From positions 2,231,501 to 2,295,500 of the forward strand of contig NZ_CP141059.1 in assembly GCF_034661235.1 (NCBI RefSeq): a stretch of 64,000 nt of DNA, given 5' to 3'. The notes under the pieces were generated by a model that was not told the DNA's origin, made no database searches, and was given only the letters and a program-made list of their open reading frames with translations. This document shows, piece by piece, positions 24,351-33,602 of this stretch; the stretch's first letter is position 1; each line of letters opens with the position of its first letter. Both the position numbers and the translations under genes were made by a program. The stretch comes from Nocardioides bizhenqiangii. GTDB lineage: Bacteria; Actinomycetota; Actinomycetes; Propionibacteriales; Nocardioidaceae.

Positions 24351-25421
24351 GTGTCTGATCTCCTACCCGGTCCGGTCGAGGTCGTCGGCGCCGGGCTGGT
24401 CGGCACCTCGATCGCGCTGGCCTGCCAGCGGGCAGGCATCGATGTGCTCCTGTCCGACACCTCGGCCGAGCACCTGCGCACCGCGTCCGGGCTGGGCGCG
24501 GGTCGTCCGAAGGCGCCGGGCGACGTGGCCGCGCTGGTCGTGGTCGCGGTGCCACCGGACCACCTCGGCGAGGCCATCGCCGCCGCGCTCGACACGGCCG
24601 GCGAGGACACGGTCGTCACCGACGTCGGCAGCGTGAAGGCGGCGCCGTTGGAGGCAGTGGCCGGCCACCCGGCCGCCTCGCGGTACGTCGGCAGCCACCC
24701 GATGGCGGGCAGCGAGCGGTCCGGGCCGCTCGCGGCGTCGGCCGACCTGTTCACGGGGCGCCCGTGGGCGATCTGCCGGCACGACGGTGCCTCCGCCACG
24801 GCGGTACGGCGGGTCGCCGCCCTGGTCGAGGTCTGCGGCGCGGTGCCGGTCATGCTGACGCCGGCCGAGCACGACAAGGCCGTGGCGCGGACGTCCCACG
24901 TGCCTCACCTCCTCGCGTCCCTGGTCGCCGGGACCCTCACCGGCGCCGCGCCCGAGCACCTGGCGCTCACCGGCCAGGGCGTCCGCGACGTGACCCGGGT
25001 GGCGGCCGGCGACCCGACGCTCTACAGCCAGATCATCGGCGGCAACAGCAAGGCCGTCGCCGGGCTGCTGCGCGAGGTCCGCGACCGGCTCGACCTGGCG
25101 CTCGCCGCCGTCGCCGACGGCGACCGGGCCGGCCTCGAGTCCCTGCTCGCGCACGGGCTCGCCGGCACCCGGGCGATCCCGGGCAAGCACGGCGGCCCGG
25201 TCCAGGCCGTCTCGGCGGTCCACGTCGCGGTACCCGACCATCCGGGCGAGCTGGCGCGGCTGTTCGCCGACGTCGGCGCCAGCGGCGTCAACATCGAGGA
25301 CGTGCGGATCGACCACGACCCGGGCCGCCCCGTGGGCCTGGTCGAGCTCGACGTCGCGGAGGGCCGTGCGGAGCACCTGCTGGCCGCGCTGGAATCGAAG
25401 GGTTGGGTGACTCACCGGTAG
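24351..25421 (+). CDS. tyrA: Prephenate dehydrogenase with ACT domain
   Basis: 356 aa; tyrosine biosynthesis. The NAD-binding motif VVGAGLVGTSIALAC opens the protein, followed by TDVGSVK and SHPMAGSERSGP, both diagnostic of the prephenate/arogenate dehydrogenase family. The C-terminal ~75 residues (AVHVAVPDHPGELARLFADV) form an ACT domain, probably for tyrosine feedback. Whether it prefers prephenate or arogenate is unclear. The next gene is cmk, as in Streptomyces. Confidence 0.94.
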   Translation: MSDLLPGPVEVVGAGLVGTSIALACQRAGIDVLLSDTSAEHLRTASGLGAGRPKAPGDVAALVVVAVPPDHLGEAIAAALDTAGEDTVVTDVGSVKAAPLEAVAGHPAASRYVGSHPMAGSERSGPLAASADLFTGRPWAICRHDGASATAVRRVAALVEVCGAVPVMLTPAEHDKAVARTSHVPHLLASLVAGTLTGAAPEHLALTGQGVRDVTRVAAGDPTLYSQIIGGNSKAVAGLLREVRDRLDLALAAVADGDRAGLESLLAHGLAGTRAIPGKHGGPVQAVSAVHVAVPDHPGELARLFADVGASGVNIEDVRIDHDPGRPVGLVELDVAEGRAEHLLAALESKGWVTHR

Positions 25422-25424
25422 CAT
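25419..25424 (+). promoter_or_regulatory. -10 hexamer of cmk
   Basis: TAGCAT, 8 nt before the GTG. Its first three bases are the tyrA stop codon. Confidence 0.5.
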
Positions 25425-25432
25425 GGTCGCCT

Positions 25433-26110
25433 GTGAATGCAGGTGATCTCAGCTCGCTCGTCGTGGCCGTCGACGGTACGTCGGGCTCGGGCAAGTCGAG
25501 CACCTGCCGGGCGGTCGCCGAGCGGCTCGGCCTCCGCTATCTCGACACCGGCGCCATGTACCGCGCGGTGGCGTGGTGGATGCTGCAGCACGACGTCAAC
25601 ATCTACGACATCCAGGAAGTGACCGCGCACGCGGACGGCCCGAGGCTCGAGTCAGGCACCGACCCGCGCCGGCCGACGATCACGCTCGACGGCGTCGACG
25701 TGTCCGCCGAGATCCGCAGCGACGCCGTCAACGCGGCGGTCTCGCCGGTGAGCACGGTGCCGGCGGTCCGCGCGCGGCTGGTGGAGCAGCAGCGGGAGAT
25801 CATCGGCGACGGCGGCATCGTGGTCGAGGGCCGCGACATCGGGTCGGTCGTCTGGCCGGCCGCCGGGCTCAAGGTCTTCCTCACCGCCGACCCGGATGCC
25901 CGCGCCGCGCGGCGTGCCGCCGAGGCCGGCACCACCGACGTCACCGCGACCCAGGAGTCCCTGCTCAACCGCGACCGGATCGATTCCGGCCGGGCGGTGG
26001 CGCCGCTGACGATGGCGGACGGCGCCGTCCACATCGACACCACCGAGCTGACCCTCGAGGAGGTCGTCGACGTCGTCGTCGGCCTCGCGACGGCACCGGC
26101 GGAGGCATGA
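25433..26110 (+). CDS. cmk: Cytidylate kinase
   Basis: 225 aa; phosphorylates CMP and dCMP. P-loop VDGTSGSGKSSTCR, the LRYLDTGAMYRAVAW motif and VEGRDIGSVVWP are all diagnostic. GTG start. Its stop overlaps the acyltransferase ATG (ATGA), and the downstream genes plsC and der are also overlapped, giving a tight cmk-plsC-der unit. Confidence 0.96.
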   Translation: MNAGDLSSLVVAVDGTSGSGKSSTCRAVAERLGLRYLDTGAMYRAVAWWMLQHDVNIYDIQEVTAHADGPRLESGTDPRRPTITLDGVDVSAEIRSDAVNAAVSPVSTVPAVRARLVEQQREIIGDGGIVVEGRDIGSVVWPAAGLKVFLTADPDARAARRAAEAGTTDVTATQESLLNRDRIDSGRAVAPLTMADGAVHIDTTELTLEEVVDVVVGLATAPAEA

Positions 26111-26820
26111 CCCCCCACCAGGACCCGCCCCGCAGTGACACGGTCCCGCACCCGAGCCGGTGGCTGCTCCGCGGCGGGCGCCCGGCAGCGCGGTGGATCA
26201 TCCGGCGGTGGTACGACGTCCGCGTCCAGCACCCCGAGCGTTTCCCCCGGCGCGGGCCGGCCGTGGTGACCGCCAACCACATCGGGATCATCGACGGGCC
26301 GCTGATGGCGATCTTCGCCCCGCGGCCGGTGCATGCGCTGACCAAGATCGAGATGTTCGACGGGAGGCTCGGCCGGTTCCTGACGCTCACGGGTCAGATC
26401 CCGCTGGACCGGTTCTCTGCCGATCCGCTCGCCGTGCGGATGGCCCTGCGCGTGCTGCGCGAGGGCGGCGCCGTCGGGGTCTTCCCGGAGGGCACGCGGG
26501 GCAACGGCGAGCTCGACACGTTCCGGCGCGGTGCTGCCTACCTGTCGATGGTGACAGGTGCGCCCGTCGTACCCCTGACCTTCATCGGCAGCCGGGAGCC
26601 CGGCGGCCACACCAACTCCATCCCGCCGAGGCGGGCCCGGATCGACATCGTGGTCGGGCAGCCGATCCCGGTGGCCGCCGTACCGTGGCCACGGCTGCGG
26701 ACCGACGTCGCCGCGCTGACCGATGACCTGCACCAACGGATGCTGACCGGGTTGAAGGACGCGCTGGCCGAGACCGGCCGCGTCCTGCCCGGACCCTTAC
26801 CCCCAGGAGAAGCCGCATGA
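26107..26820 (+). CDS. plsC: 1-acyl-sn-glycerol-3-phosphate acyltransferase
   Basis: 237 aa. The acyltransferase catalytic motif H-x4-D is present as [11 protein letters not shown], and the substrate-binding motif as [11 protein letters not shown]. It would make phosphatidic acid at the membrane. No strong transmembrane helix is visible. It overlaps cmk and der by 4 bp each. Which of several bacterial acyltransferase roles it fills cannot be decided here. Confidence 0.9.
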   Translation: MTPHQDPPRSDTVPHPSRWLLRGGRPAARWIIRRWYDVRVQHPERFPRRGPAVVTANHIGIIDGPLMAIFAPRPVHALTKIEMFDGRLGRFLTLTGQIPLDRFSADPLAVRMALRVLREGGAVGVFPEGTRGNGELDTFRRGAAYLSMVTGAPVVPLTFIGSREPGGHTNSIPPRRARIDIVVGQPIPVAAVPWPRLRTDVAALTDDLHQRMLTGLKDALAETGRVLPGPLPPGEAA

Positions 26821-28157
26821 GTGAGCCTGCGATCGACACCGGACCCGTACCGGTCCTTGCCGTCGTCGGACGGCCGAACGTCGGCAAGTCCACGCTCGTC
26901 AACCGGATCCTGGGACGCCGCGAGGCGGTCGTCGAGGACGTCCCGGGCGTGACCCGCGACCGGGTCTCCTACGACGCCGAGTGGAACGGCCGGGCCTTCA
27001 CCGTGGTCGACACCGGCGGCTGGGACCCGGACGCACGCGGCCTGGCAGAGCGGATCGCCGCCCAGGCCGAGATCGCGGTCTCGCTCGCCGACGCGACGAT
27101 GTTCGTCGTCGACGCGACGGTCGGCATCACCGACGCCGACGAGGAGGTCGTCAAGATCCTCCGCCGGTCGGGCAAGCCGGTGGTGCTCGCCGCCAACAAG
27201 GTCGACGACGAGCGCGCCGAGGCCGAGGCATACGGCTTGTGGAACCTCGGCCTCGGCGAGCCGCACGTCGTCTCGGCGCTGCACGGTCGCGGCTCGGGCG
27301 ACCTGCTGGACGCCGTGCTCGCCGTGCTGCCGGAGCCGCCGCCCGTCGCCGACAGGGAGTACGGCGGTCCGCGCCGGGTCGCCATCGTCGGCCGTCCCAA
27401 CGTCGGCAAGTCCTCGCTGCTCAACAAGCTGGCGGGGGAGGAGCGGGTCGTCGTCGACAACGTGGCCGGCACCACCGTCGACCCGGTCGACGAGCTGGTC
27501 GAGCTGGGTGGCCGGACCTGGCGGTTCGTCGACACCGCCGGCATCCGGAAGCGGATCAAGGAGGCGTCCGGGCACGAGTACTACGCGTGGCTGCGGACGT
27601 CGACCGCGATCGAGCGCGCCGAGGTGTGCGTGCTGGTGCTCGACGCCCAGGAGTCGATCGCCGAGCAGGACGTGCGGATCCTCCAGGCGGTGCGCGAGTC
27701 GGGCCGGGCGCTGGTGATCGCGTTCAACAAGTGGGACATGGTCGACGCCGAGCGTCGCTACTACCTGACCCGGGAGATCGAGCGCGACCTGGTGCAGGTC
27801 CAGTGGGCGCCGCGGATCAACATCACCGCCCGCACCGGCTGGCACGTCGACCGCCTGGTGCCGGCGCTCGACAAGGCGCTCGAGGGGTGGGAGACGCGGA
27901 TCGGGACCGGGGCGCTCAACTCGTTCCTCGGGCGGCTGGTGGCCGAGCACCCGCACCCGGTGCGGAGCGGCAAGCAGCCGAAGGTGCTGTTCGGCACCCA
28001 GGCGGCATCGGCGCCACCGACGTTCGTGCTCTTCACCTCGGGCAAGCTGGATGCCGGCTACGAGCGGTTCATCGAGCGCCGGCTGCGGGAGGAGTTCGGG
28101 TTCGTCGGGACCCCGATCGTGCTGCAGGTGCGGCCGCGGGAGAAGCGCAAGCGCTAG
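26817..28157 (+). CDS. der: Ribosome biogenesis GTPase Der
   Basis: 446 aa. Two tandem GTPase domains: [18 protein letters not shown] and NKVDD in the first; [20 protein letters not shown] and NKWDMVD in the second. A C-terminal KH-like domain follows. It is an essential 50S subunit assembly factor. The length is typical. Confidence 0.97.
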   Translation: MSEPAIDTGPVPVLAVVGRPNVGKSTLVNRILGRREAVVEDVPGVTRDRVSYDAEWNGRAFTVVDTGGWDPDARGLAERIAAQAEIAVSLADATMFVVDATVGITDADEEVVKILRRSGKPVVLAANKVDDERAEAEAYGLWNLGLGEPHVVSALHGRGSGDLLDAVLAVLPEPPPVADREYGGPRRVAIVGRPNVGKSSLLNKLAGEERVVVDNVAGTTVDPVDELVELGGRTWRFVDTAGIRKRIKEASGHEYYAWLRTSTAIERAEVCVLVLDAQESIAEQDVRILQAVRESGRALVIAFNKWDMVDAERRYYLTREIERDLVQVQWAPRINITARTGWHVDRLVPALDKALEGWETRIGTGALNSFLGRLVAEHPHPVRSGKQPKVLFGTQAASAPPTFVLFTSGKLDAGYERFIERRLREEFGFVGTPIVLQVRPREKRKR

Positions 28158-28162
28158 CCCCC

Positions 28163-28191
28163 TTGATTTGTTCGAACAAGTGTTCGAACAT
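28163..28191 (+). promoter_or_regulatory. SOS promoter of imuA'-imuB with LexA box
   Basis: A perfect LexA palindrome TCGAAC-AAGT-GTTCGA occupies 28172-28187. It lies between a -35-like TTGATT (28163-28168) and a -10-like GAACAT (28186-28191) spaced 17 bp apart, and 6 nt remain before the GTG start. LexA binding would cover the promoter spacer and -10. The box matches the known actinobacterial SOS consensus; the -10 is weak by itself. Confidence 0.9.
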
Positions 28192-28197
28192 GGGGAG

Positions 28198-28773
28198 GTG
28201 AGTGCCCAGGTCGTCGAGCTCCAGCAGCGGATCGAGGCGCTCCAGGGTGCACCGACCCGGCTGACGGTCCCGGTGCACCCGGCGCTGGAGGGTCTGGTGC
28301 AGCTGCGGACCGGGGCGAGCTATGCCGTCGACTCGGCGTCGCTGGCCCTCGCACTGGCTGCCGGAGCCTCGCGCTCGGGGGAGTGGGTGGGTTTCGCCGG
28401 CTGGGGCGACTTCGGTGCTGAGGCAGCGTGCCAGTGGGGCATCGACCTGCGGCGGACGGTGCTGGTGCCCGAGCCCGGCGAGCTCTGGCTCGAGGTGGCG
28501 GCTGCGCTCGTCGACGTGCTCAAGGTCGTCGTGCTCAAGCCGACCACGCTGGTCGACCCCAAGTCGGCGTCGGTGCTTGACGCCCGGCTCCGTGCCCGGT
28601 CCTCCACCCTGGTCGTCTGGGGTGACTGGCCACGGGTCGAGGCCCGCCTGAGCGCCGAGCGGGTCGAGTGGGACGGCGTCGGTCGCGGTCGCGGCCGGCT
28701 CAGGCACCGCGACATCCGGCTCGCGCTCCAGCGCGGGACCCGTCGCGACACGCGCGACGTACGACTCCCATGA
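28198..28773 (+). CDS. imuA': ImuA' mutagenesis accessory protein
   Basis: 191 aa, recognised from its SOS box, its position directly before imuB, and a RecA-like middle region (GEWVGFAGWGDFGAEAAC, TVLVPEPGELWLEV, STLVVWGDWPRV) without a canonical Walker A. In mycobacteria ImuA', ImuB and DnaE2 form the mutasome for SOS-induced translesion synthesis. The GTG start is set by the promoter geometry; GGGGAG directly abuts it, too close for a normal ribosome site, so the message is probably leaderless. Confidence 0.85.
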   Translation: MSAQVVELQQRIEALQGAPTRLTVPVHPALEGLVQLRTGASYAVDSASLALALAAGASRSGEWVGFAGWGDFGAEAACQWGIDLRRTVLVPEPGELWLEVAAALVDVLKVVVLKPTTLVDPKSASVLDARLRARSSTLVVWGDWPRVEARLSAERVEWDGVGRGRGRLRHRDIRLALQRGTRRDTRDVRLP

Positions 28774-28807
28774 GGGTCATGGTCGCCCCATGAGAGTCAT
28801 GGTGGCA
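28768..28807 (+). repeat. Tandem duplication of the imuB start region
   Basis: Two adjacent 20-bp copies (28768-28787 and 28788-28807) match at 17 of 20 positions. Each contains an ATG. The first copy reads MRVMVAP then stop; the second is the real imuB start, MRVMVAW. Because 20 is not a multiple of three, the first copy is out of frame with imuB and forms a seven-codon mini reading frame whose ATGA overlaps the imuA' stop. Confidence 0.85.
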
Positions 28808-30409
28808 TGGTGCCCCGACTGGTCGGTCACCGCCGGGCTGTTCGAGCTCGCCGAGGCAGGTGACGCCGGTCCGGTCAGTGACCAGCCGGCCGCCGTGCTC
28901 AGCAACAACGTGGTCGAGGTGTGCAACGCGGCCGCCAGGGCGGAGGGCGTACGACGCGGCCAGCGGCGTCGTGATGCCCAGGCGAGGTGCCCGGAGCTCG
29001 TGCTGCTCCCCGCCAACCCTGAGCGGGACGCGCGCTACTTCGAGCCGGTGCTGGCCACGGTCGAGGAGCTGCGGCCCGGAGTTGCCCCGATCCGGCCGGG
29101 ACTGCTCGCGGTGCCCGCCCCGGGTCTCTACTTCGGAGGTGAGCCCCATGCCGCCGCTCTCGTTGCCCAGCACCTGGTCGAGACCGGTGTGTGGGACTGC
29201 CGGATCGGGGTCGCCGACGACCTGTTCACGGCCGAGCAGGCCGCCCGTCAGGCGATGGTCCAGGACTGTGTGGTGGTGCCCCCCGGGACGTCGGCGATCT
29301 TCCTGCAGGCGCTCCCGGTGCAGGTGCTGGCCAACGACAGCAACGAGGCAGAGGGACGCGAGCTGGCCGATCTCCTCCGCCGGTTGGGACTGACGACGCT
29401 CGGTGACTTCAGCCGGCTCTCGGCGTCGGAGGTGAGCAACCGGTTCGGCGGCTTCGGACTGAGCGTGTGGCAGCGGGCGCAGGGTGTCGCGCCGACCGCG
29501 CTCGGGTCCCGGACACCACCGCCGGAGCTGGCGTGCGAGATCGGCTTCGAGCCGCCGCTGGAGTCGGCGGAGGCGGTCTGCTTCAGCGTCCGGACCACCG
29601 CCGAGCGGTTCGTGCAGGGGCTGGCCGGGCGCCAGCTGGTCGCCGTCGCCGTCCGCATCGAGGCGGAGGCCGACGGTGTCGTGACGTCGGCACGCACCTG
29701 GCTGCATCCACGCTGCTTCACCTCACGCGACCTCGTCGACCGCGTGCACTGGCAGCTGCAAGCCGGCACAGCGGGATCCGGGCTGCGTTCCCGGCGCGAT
29801 CCGGGGTCGGTGCGGGCAGCGATCGAGCGGGTGCGCTTCCTCCCCGAGACGGTCGAGCCGGCCGCCGACCATGCCGACGGCCTGTGGGGCGGCGGTGCCG
29901 ACGAGCAGGTGACGCGAGGGGTGGCGCGGGTGCAGGCGATGATCGGTTTCGACGCGGTGCGGACACCGGTGCTGCAGGGTGGCCGGAGCGCCGCAGACCG
30001 GCAGGCGACGATCCCGTGGGGCGAGCGTCCCGTCGGGTTGCGGCCCGTGGACCAACCGTGGCCGGGGCGGATCCCCGGTCCCGCTCCGGCGCGGGTCTTC
30101 TCCACCCCCCTCGCAGCCGACGTCGTCGACGAGGCGGGGCGGACCGTCGCGGTGACCGAGCGGGGGGTGGTGACCGGTGAGCCGTGGCGCTACCGGATCG
30201 ATGCGTCGCCCGATGTCGCCGTACGACGCTGGACCCCCGTCGGCTCCTGGGCAGGTCCGTGGCCTGTCGACGACACCTGGTGGCAGCAGGGCGACCGCTC
30301 CACAGATCGCGGCCGATCCGCTCGCTTCCAGGTCGTGGGCGTCGACGGCCGGGCCTGGCTGCTGGTGTGGCGCAGGGAGGGATGGCAGGTCGAGGCGGGC
30401 TACGACTAG
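28790..30409 (+). CDS. imuB: ImuB, Y-family polymerase-like mutasome hub
   Basis: 539 aa. It has the overall layout of DinB-type polymerases (palm residues ~1-170, HhH fingers-like LGLTTLGDFSRLSASEVSNRF, little-finger region near 270-350) but lacks the catalytic acids: the first motif reads VAWCPDW in place of the DMDAFF type and the SIDE motif position is PGLYFGGEP. This loss is characteristic of ImuB, which recruits DnaE2 and the sliding clamp. The C-terminal ~180 residues are a family-specific tail. Cotranscribed with imuA'. Confidence 0.92.
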   Translation: MRVMVAWCPDWSVTAGLFELAEAGDAGPVSDQPAAVLSNNVVEVCNAAARAEGVRRGQRRRDAQARCPELVLLPANPERDARYFEPVLATVEELRPGVAPIRPGLLAVPAPGLYFGGEPHAAALVAQHLVETGVWDCRIGVADDLFTAEQAARQAMVQDCVVVPPGTSAIFLQALPVQVLANDSNEAEGRELADLLRRLGLTTLGDFSRLSASEVSNRFGGFGLSVWQRAQGVAPTALGSRTPPPELACEIGFEPPLESAEAVCFSVRTTAERFVQGLAGRQLVAVAVRIEAEADGVVTSARTWLHPRCFTSRDLVDRVHWQLQAGTAGSGLRSRRDPGSVRAAIERVRFLPETVEPAADHADGLWGGGADEQVTRGVARVQAMIGFDAVRTPVLQGGRSAADRQATIPWGERPVGLRPVDQPWPGRIPGPAPARVFSTPLAADVVDEAGRTVAVTERGVVTGEPWRYRIDASPDVAVRRWTPVGSWAGPWPVDDTWWQQGDRSTDRGRSARFQVVGVDGRAWLLVWRREGWQVEAGYD

Positions 30410-30460
30410 CCATATTTGCCCGAGCGTGCCGCAGTTGACGCGGTCACTGGTTACGGCTGC

Positions 30461-30490
30461 TTGGCGGCTTACGGTGATGGCGTCTACTCT
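30461..30490 (+). promoter_or_regulatory. Candidate promoter of the 188-aa gene
   Basis: TTGGCG (30461-30466) and TACTCT (30485-30490) are 18 bp apart, in the 107-bp gap after imuB. A leader of about 20 nt with a ribosome site would remain. Confidence 0.45.
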
Positions 30491-30516
30491 GCGAGACAAC
30501 TCCCAGGGAGGCGCCC

Positions 30517-31083
30517 ATGCCACCGAAGACACCGTCCGTGGACCTCACCATCGTGACGAAGAACCTCAGGGCCCTCCAGGGTGCCCTCGAGCACAGTCTC
30601 ACCATCCAGCGGACGCGGCTGCAGGAGATCGTCGACGACCTGGTCTCCCGCGGCTCCCTGAGCCGGGCCGAGGCTGACGGTTTCGTCAACCAGCTCCTGA
30701 GCAGCAGCAAGGACTACTCGCAGGCCCTGCTGCAGGTGCTGGACTCGGTGACGGCCGAGACCCGCAAGACCATCGGGGCGGGCGTCGTGCCGGTGATGGC
30801 GACGGCCGGCAAGACCGCCGGCAGGATCGCCGACACGGTGCGGCAGGTGGCCAAGTCCTCCCACCGGGCACCCCACGCCGCCACCAGGCCCGGGTCCGAC
30901 CGCACGGGCGGTGCGACCAATCCCCTCCCTGACTACGACGACCTGACCGTCGCCGAGATCAAGCCGCGTCTGACCGGCCTGAGCCCCTCCGAGCTCCGCA
31001 AGGTCCGCGAGGTCGAGAAGGCCGGCAAGGCTCGCAAGAGCGTGCTGAGTCGGATCGATCAGCTGCTCCTGCTCAGGTCCTGA
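30517..31083 (+). CDS. Hypothetical phasin-like helical protein
   Basis: 188 aa, AGGGAGG upstream of the ATG. Residues ~5-110 are strongly helical and amphipathic (NLRALQGALEHSLTIQRTRL, FVNQLLSSSKDYSQALLQVL), resembling polyhydroxyalkanoate phasins in composition. A Pro/Gly-rich linker leads to a C-terminal helix pair (DLTVAEIKPRLTGLSPSELR) of a type seen in small actinobacterial proteins. No signal peptide or Cys. I do not recognise a named family; a granule-binding or scaffolding role is only a guess. Confidence 0.7.
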   Translation: MPPKTPSVDLTIVTKNLRALQGALEHSLTIQRTRLQEIVDDLVSRGSLSRAEADGFVNQLLSSSKDYSQALLQVLDSVTAETRKTIGAGVVPVMATAGKTAGRIADTVRQVAKSSHRAPHAATRPGSDRTGGATNPLPDYDDLTVAEIKPRLTGLSPSELRKVREVEKAGKARKSVLSRIDQLLLLRS

Positions 31084-31109
31084 CTACACGCGGGCTGCAG
31101 AATGGCCAT

Positions 31110-31955
31110 GTGAACCTGCATGTGGTGCTCTGGCCCATCCACGACTGGCCGGCGATGGCCGACACCTGGCGGCGCGCGGAGGAGCTGGGCTTCGTCGGTG
31201 GCTGGGTCTACGACCACCTCGCCTGGCGCGGTCACACGCCCTGGGACGACGCCTATGCGAGCCTGGCTGCGGCCGCGGCTGTCACGTCCCGCATCCGGCT
31301 CGGCACCCTGGTGACCTCGCCCAACTTCCGGACTCCCGTGCCGACCGCCTCGGCGATCCGCACGATCGACCGGATCTCCGGTGGCCGGCTGACCCTCGGC
31401 ATCGGTGCCGGCGGCAGTGCGCACACCTCCGACGGCGACGTGCTCGACCGCGACTGGACGAAGCGGGAGCGGGCGAACCGGTTCGAGGAGTGGGTGTCCC
31501 ATCTCGATGCGCTGCTGACCGGGGAGTCGGTCTCGGCGGCGGGGGAGTACTGGTCGATCCGCGACGTCACCGTGGCGCCAGGCCTGGTGCAGCAGCGGCC
31601 GCCGTTCTGGATCGCGGCCGGCGGCCCGAGGGGCATGCGGCTCGCGGCACGGCTCGGTCAGGGGTGGGTGGTCAACCCGGTCACCGACGACCCTGCCGAG
31701 GAGGTGCGCGGCCAGGTGGCGCGGATGGAAGGGATCTGCTCGGACGCGGGTCGCGACTTCTCGGCGATGCCGCGGTTGCTGCTGACCGGCTTCACCGGCG
31801 AGCCGTGGCTGGCGTCCGCGGCGGCATACGACGACCTGGCCGGCCGCTATGCCGAGCTCGGGATCACCGACGTGGCGATCCACTGGCCGCGCCCGGGCTC
31901 CGAGTGGGACGCGGACACGGCGGTCTTCGAGGCGATCGCGGCCAAGGTGCGTTGA
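31110..31955 (+). CDS. LLM-class (probably F420-dependent) oxidoreductase
   Basis: 281 aa; luciferase-like TIM barrel. WRRAEELGFVGGWVYDHL, SRIRLGTLVTSPNFR and RISGGRLTLGIGAGGS are the standard strands and flavin-binding segments of the group. Actinobacterial members commonly use F420, but FMN cannot be excluded. Substrate unknown. CAGAAT lies 6 nt before the GTG, which suggests a leaderless start. It converges on the acyl-CoA ligase with 34 bp between stops. Confidence 0.87.
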   Translation: MNLHVVLWPIHDWPAMADTWRRAEELGFVGGWVYDHLAWRGHTPWDDAYASLAAAAAVTSRIRLGTLVTSPNFRTPVPTASAIRTIDRISGGRLTLGIGAGGSAHTSDGDVLDRDWTKRERANRFEEWVSHLDALLTGESVSAAGEYWSIRDVTVAPGLVQQRPPFWIAAGGPRGMRLAARLGQGWVVNPVTDDPAEEVRGQVARMEGICSDAGRDFSAMPRLLLTGFTGEPWLASAAAYDDLAGRYAELGITDVAIHWPRPGSEWDADTAVFEAIAAKVR

Positions 31956-31989
31956 CCAGCACGAGCGCTGGCGCCGGCGTGCCGCTCGC

Positions 31990-33579
31990 TCACCCTCGCT
32001 CCTCGTAGGACGTGCCCCGCTCCTGGCGGACCCACAGGACACCCTCGCCACCGTCGACGCCCTGCGCGACCAGCTCGCGCTTGATCACCTTGTTGGTGGC
32101 GGTCGCCGGCAGGGTGGCGGTGAGCCGCACGTAGCGCGGCCAGGCCTTGGGGGAGAGGTCGGCCTGGGCCGCCAGGAACCGCTCGAGCTCCCCGGGGGTC
32201 AGCTCCGACTCGTCGCGGAGCACGATCGCAGCCATCACCTGGTCACCCACGTTGGGGTCCGGGACGGCGTAGACAGCGACCCGGCTGACGGCCGGCAGGC
32301 GCTGGAGCACCCGCTCGATCGGTCCCGCCGCGAGGTTCTCGCCGTCGACGCGCATCCAGTCGGCGGTACGACCCGCGAGGTAGACCCAGCCCTCGGCGTC
32401 GCGGTAGGCGAGGTCGCCCGACCAGTACATGCCGTGGCGCATCCGCTCCTGGTTGGCGGCGGGGTCGTTGTAGTAGCCGGAGAAGTAGCCGGCGCCGGTG
32501 GTGTTGACCAGCTCGCCGATCGCCTCGTCGGCGTTGAGCAACGCGCCGTTCTCGTCGAACTCCGCGCGCGGGCACTCCTCGAGGGTCTCGCTGTTGAAGA
32601 CCGCGACCTCCTCGCCACCCCGGCCGATAGAGCCGGGCGGCGTGCCCTCGTCGCGGGTGATGATGATCGCCAGCTCGGTGGACCCGAAGCCGTCGACCAC
32701 CCGGCAGTCGAACCGCCGGCTGAACTCCTCGATGTCGCGGTCGCTGGCCTCGTTGCCGAACGCGATGCGCAGCGGGTTGTCGGCGTCGTCGGCCTTCTCC
32801 GGCGTGGCGAGGACGTAGGCCAGCGGCTTGCCGACGTAGTTCATGTACGTCGCGCAGTACCGCCGGATGTCGTCGAGGAAGCCGGACGCGCTGAACCGGG
32901 CGGGGACCATCGCCGCGCCGCTGCAGGCCGCCGGGGCCCAACCCGCGGCCACGGCGTTGGAGTGGAAGAGCGGCATGGAGATGTAGCAGACGTCGGCCGC
33001 GGTGAGGCCGACCTTCTCAGCGAGGTGCAGGCCGGAGAAGAGGGGGAAGAGGTGGGTCACCTGGACCGCCTTCGGGTCGCCGCTCGTCCCGGAGGTGAAG
33101 ATCATCATGAACGTGTCCATCGCCTCGACCTCGCGGAGCGGCGTCAGCGCGCCGGCCGCGCCCAGCAGATCGGACCACTCGGCGGAGTCGGTGTTGATGA
33201 CCCGGACGTCCGCGGCAGCGAGATCGTCGGTGATGGTCTCCACGAGAGACAGGTGCTCGTCGTCGGTGAGCAGCACCTGGCACTCCGCCCGCAGGATGTC
33301 AGCGGAGAGCCCGGCTCCGCGTCGGGTCGTGTTGACCCCGCACAGGACATAGCCGCCGAGAGCTGCGGCGGCCATGGAGCGCAGCATCTGCGGACTGTTG
33401 GCCAGCACGGCACCGACGTGCACGGGCCGCTCGCGGTCGACCAGTTCGAGCAGGGCGGCGGCCTCGGTGCCGCCCACGGCCACGTAGTCGCGCCAGGACG
33501 TCACCTGGTCCTCGTGGATGATCGCCGGCTGGTCGTCGTCAGCCCGCTCGCGCAGGAGCTGCTGCATGGTCTCGGGCAT
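31990..33579 (-). CDS. Fatty-acyl-CoA synthetase (AMP-forming)
   Basis: 529 aa; activates a carboxylic acid through an acyl-adenylate. ANL signatures are MIFTSGTSGDPKAV (P-loop), DGFGSTE, WSGDLAYRDAEGW and the GRTADWMRVDGEN hinge, with the C-terminal catalytic Lys in TNKVIKREL. Chain-length preference is unknown. It is the last gene of the monooxygenase operon, 23 bp after the hydrolase, and would activate an acid produced by that pathway. Confidence 0.9.
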   Translation of the reverse strand: MPETMQQLLRERADDDQPAIIHEDQVTSWRDYVAVGGTEAAALLELVDRERPVHVGAVLANSPQMLRSMAAAALGGYVLCGVNTTRRGAGLSADILRAECQVLLTDDEHLSLVETITDDLAAADVRVINTDSAEWSDLLGAAGALTPLREVEAMDTFMMIFTSGTSGDPKAVQVTHLFPLFSGLHLAEKVGLTAADVCYISMPLFHSNAVAAGWAPAACSGAAMVPARFSASGFLDDIRRYCATYMNYVGKPLAYVLATPEKADDADNPLRIAFGNEASDRDIEEFSRRFDCRVVDGFGSTELAIIITRDEGTPPGSIGRGGEEVAVFNSETLEECPRAEFDENGALLNADEAIGELVNTTGAGYFSGYYNDPAANQERMRHGMYWSGDLAYRDAEGWVYLAGRTADWMRVDGENLAAGPIERVLQRLPAVSRVAVYAVPDPNVGDQVMAAIVLRDESELTPGELERFLAAQADLSPKAWPRYVRLTATLPATATNKVIKRELVAQGVDGGEGVLWVRQERGTSYEERG

Positions 33580-33602
33580 GGCGTCCTCGGGTCGGATGGT
33601 CG

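Noticed and set aside
31962..31988. Bidirectional terminator between the LLM oxidoreductase and acyl-CoA ligase genes
   Set aside because: Only a 6-bp CGAGCG / CGCTCG stem with a 15-nt loop and no T-tract; too weak to call.
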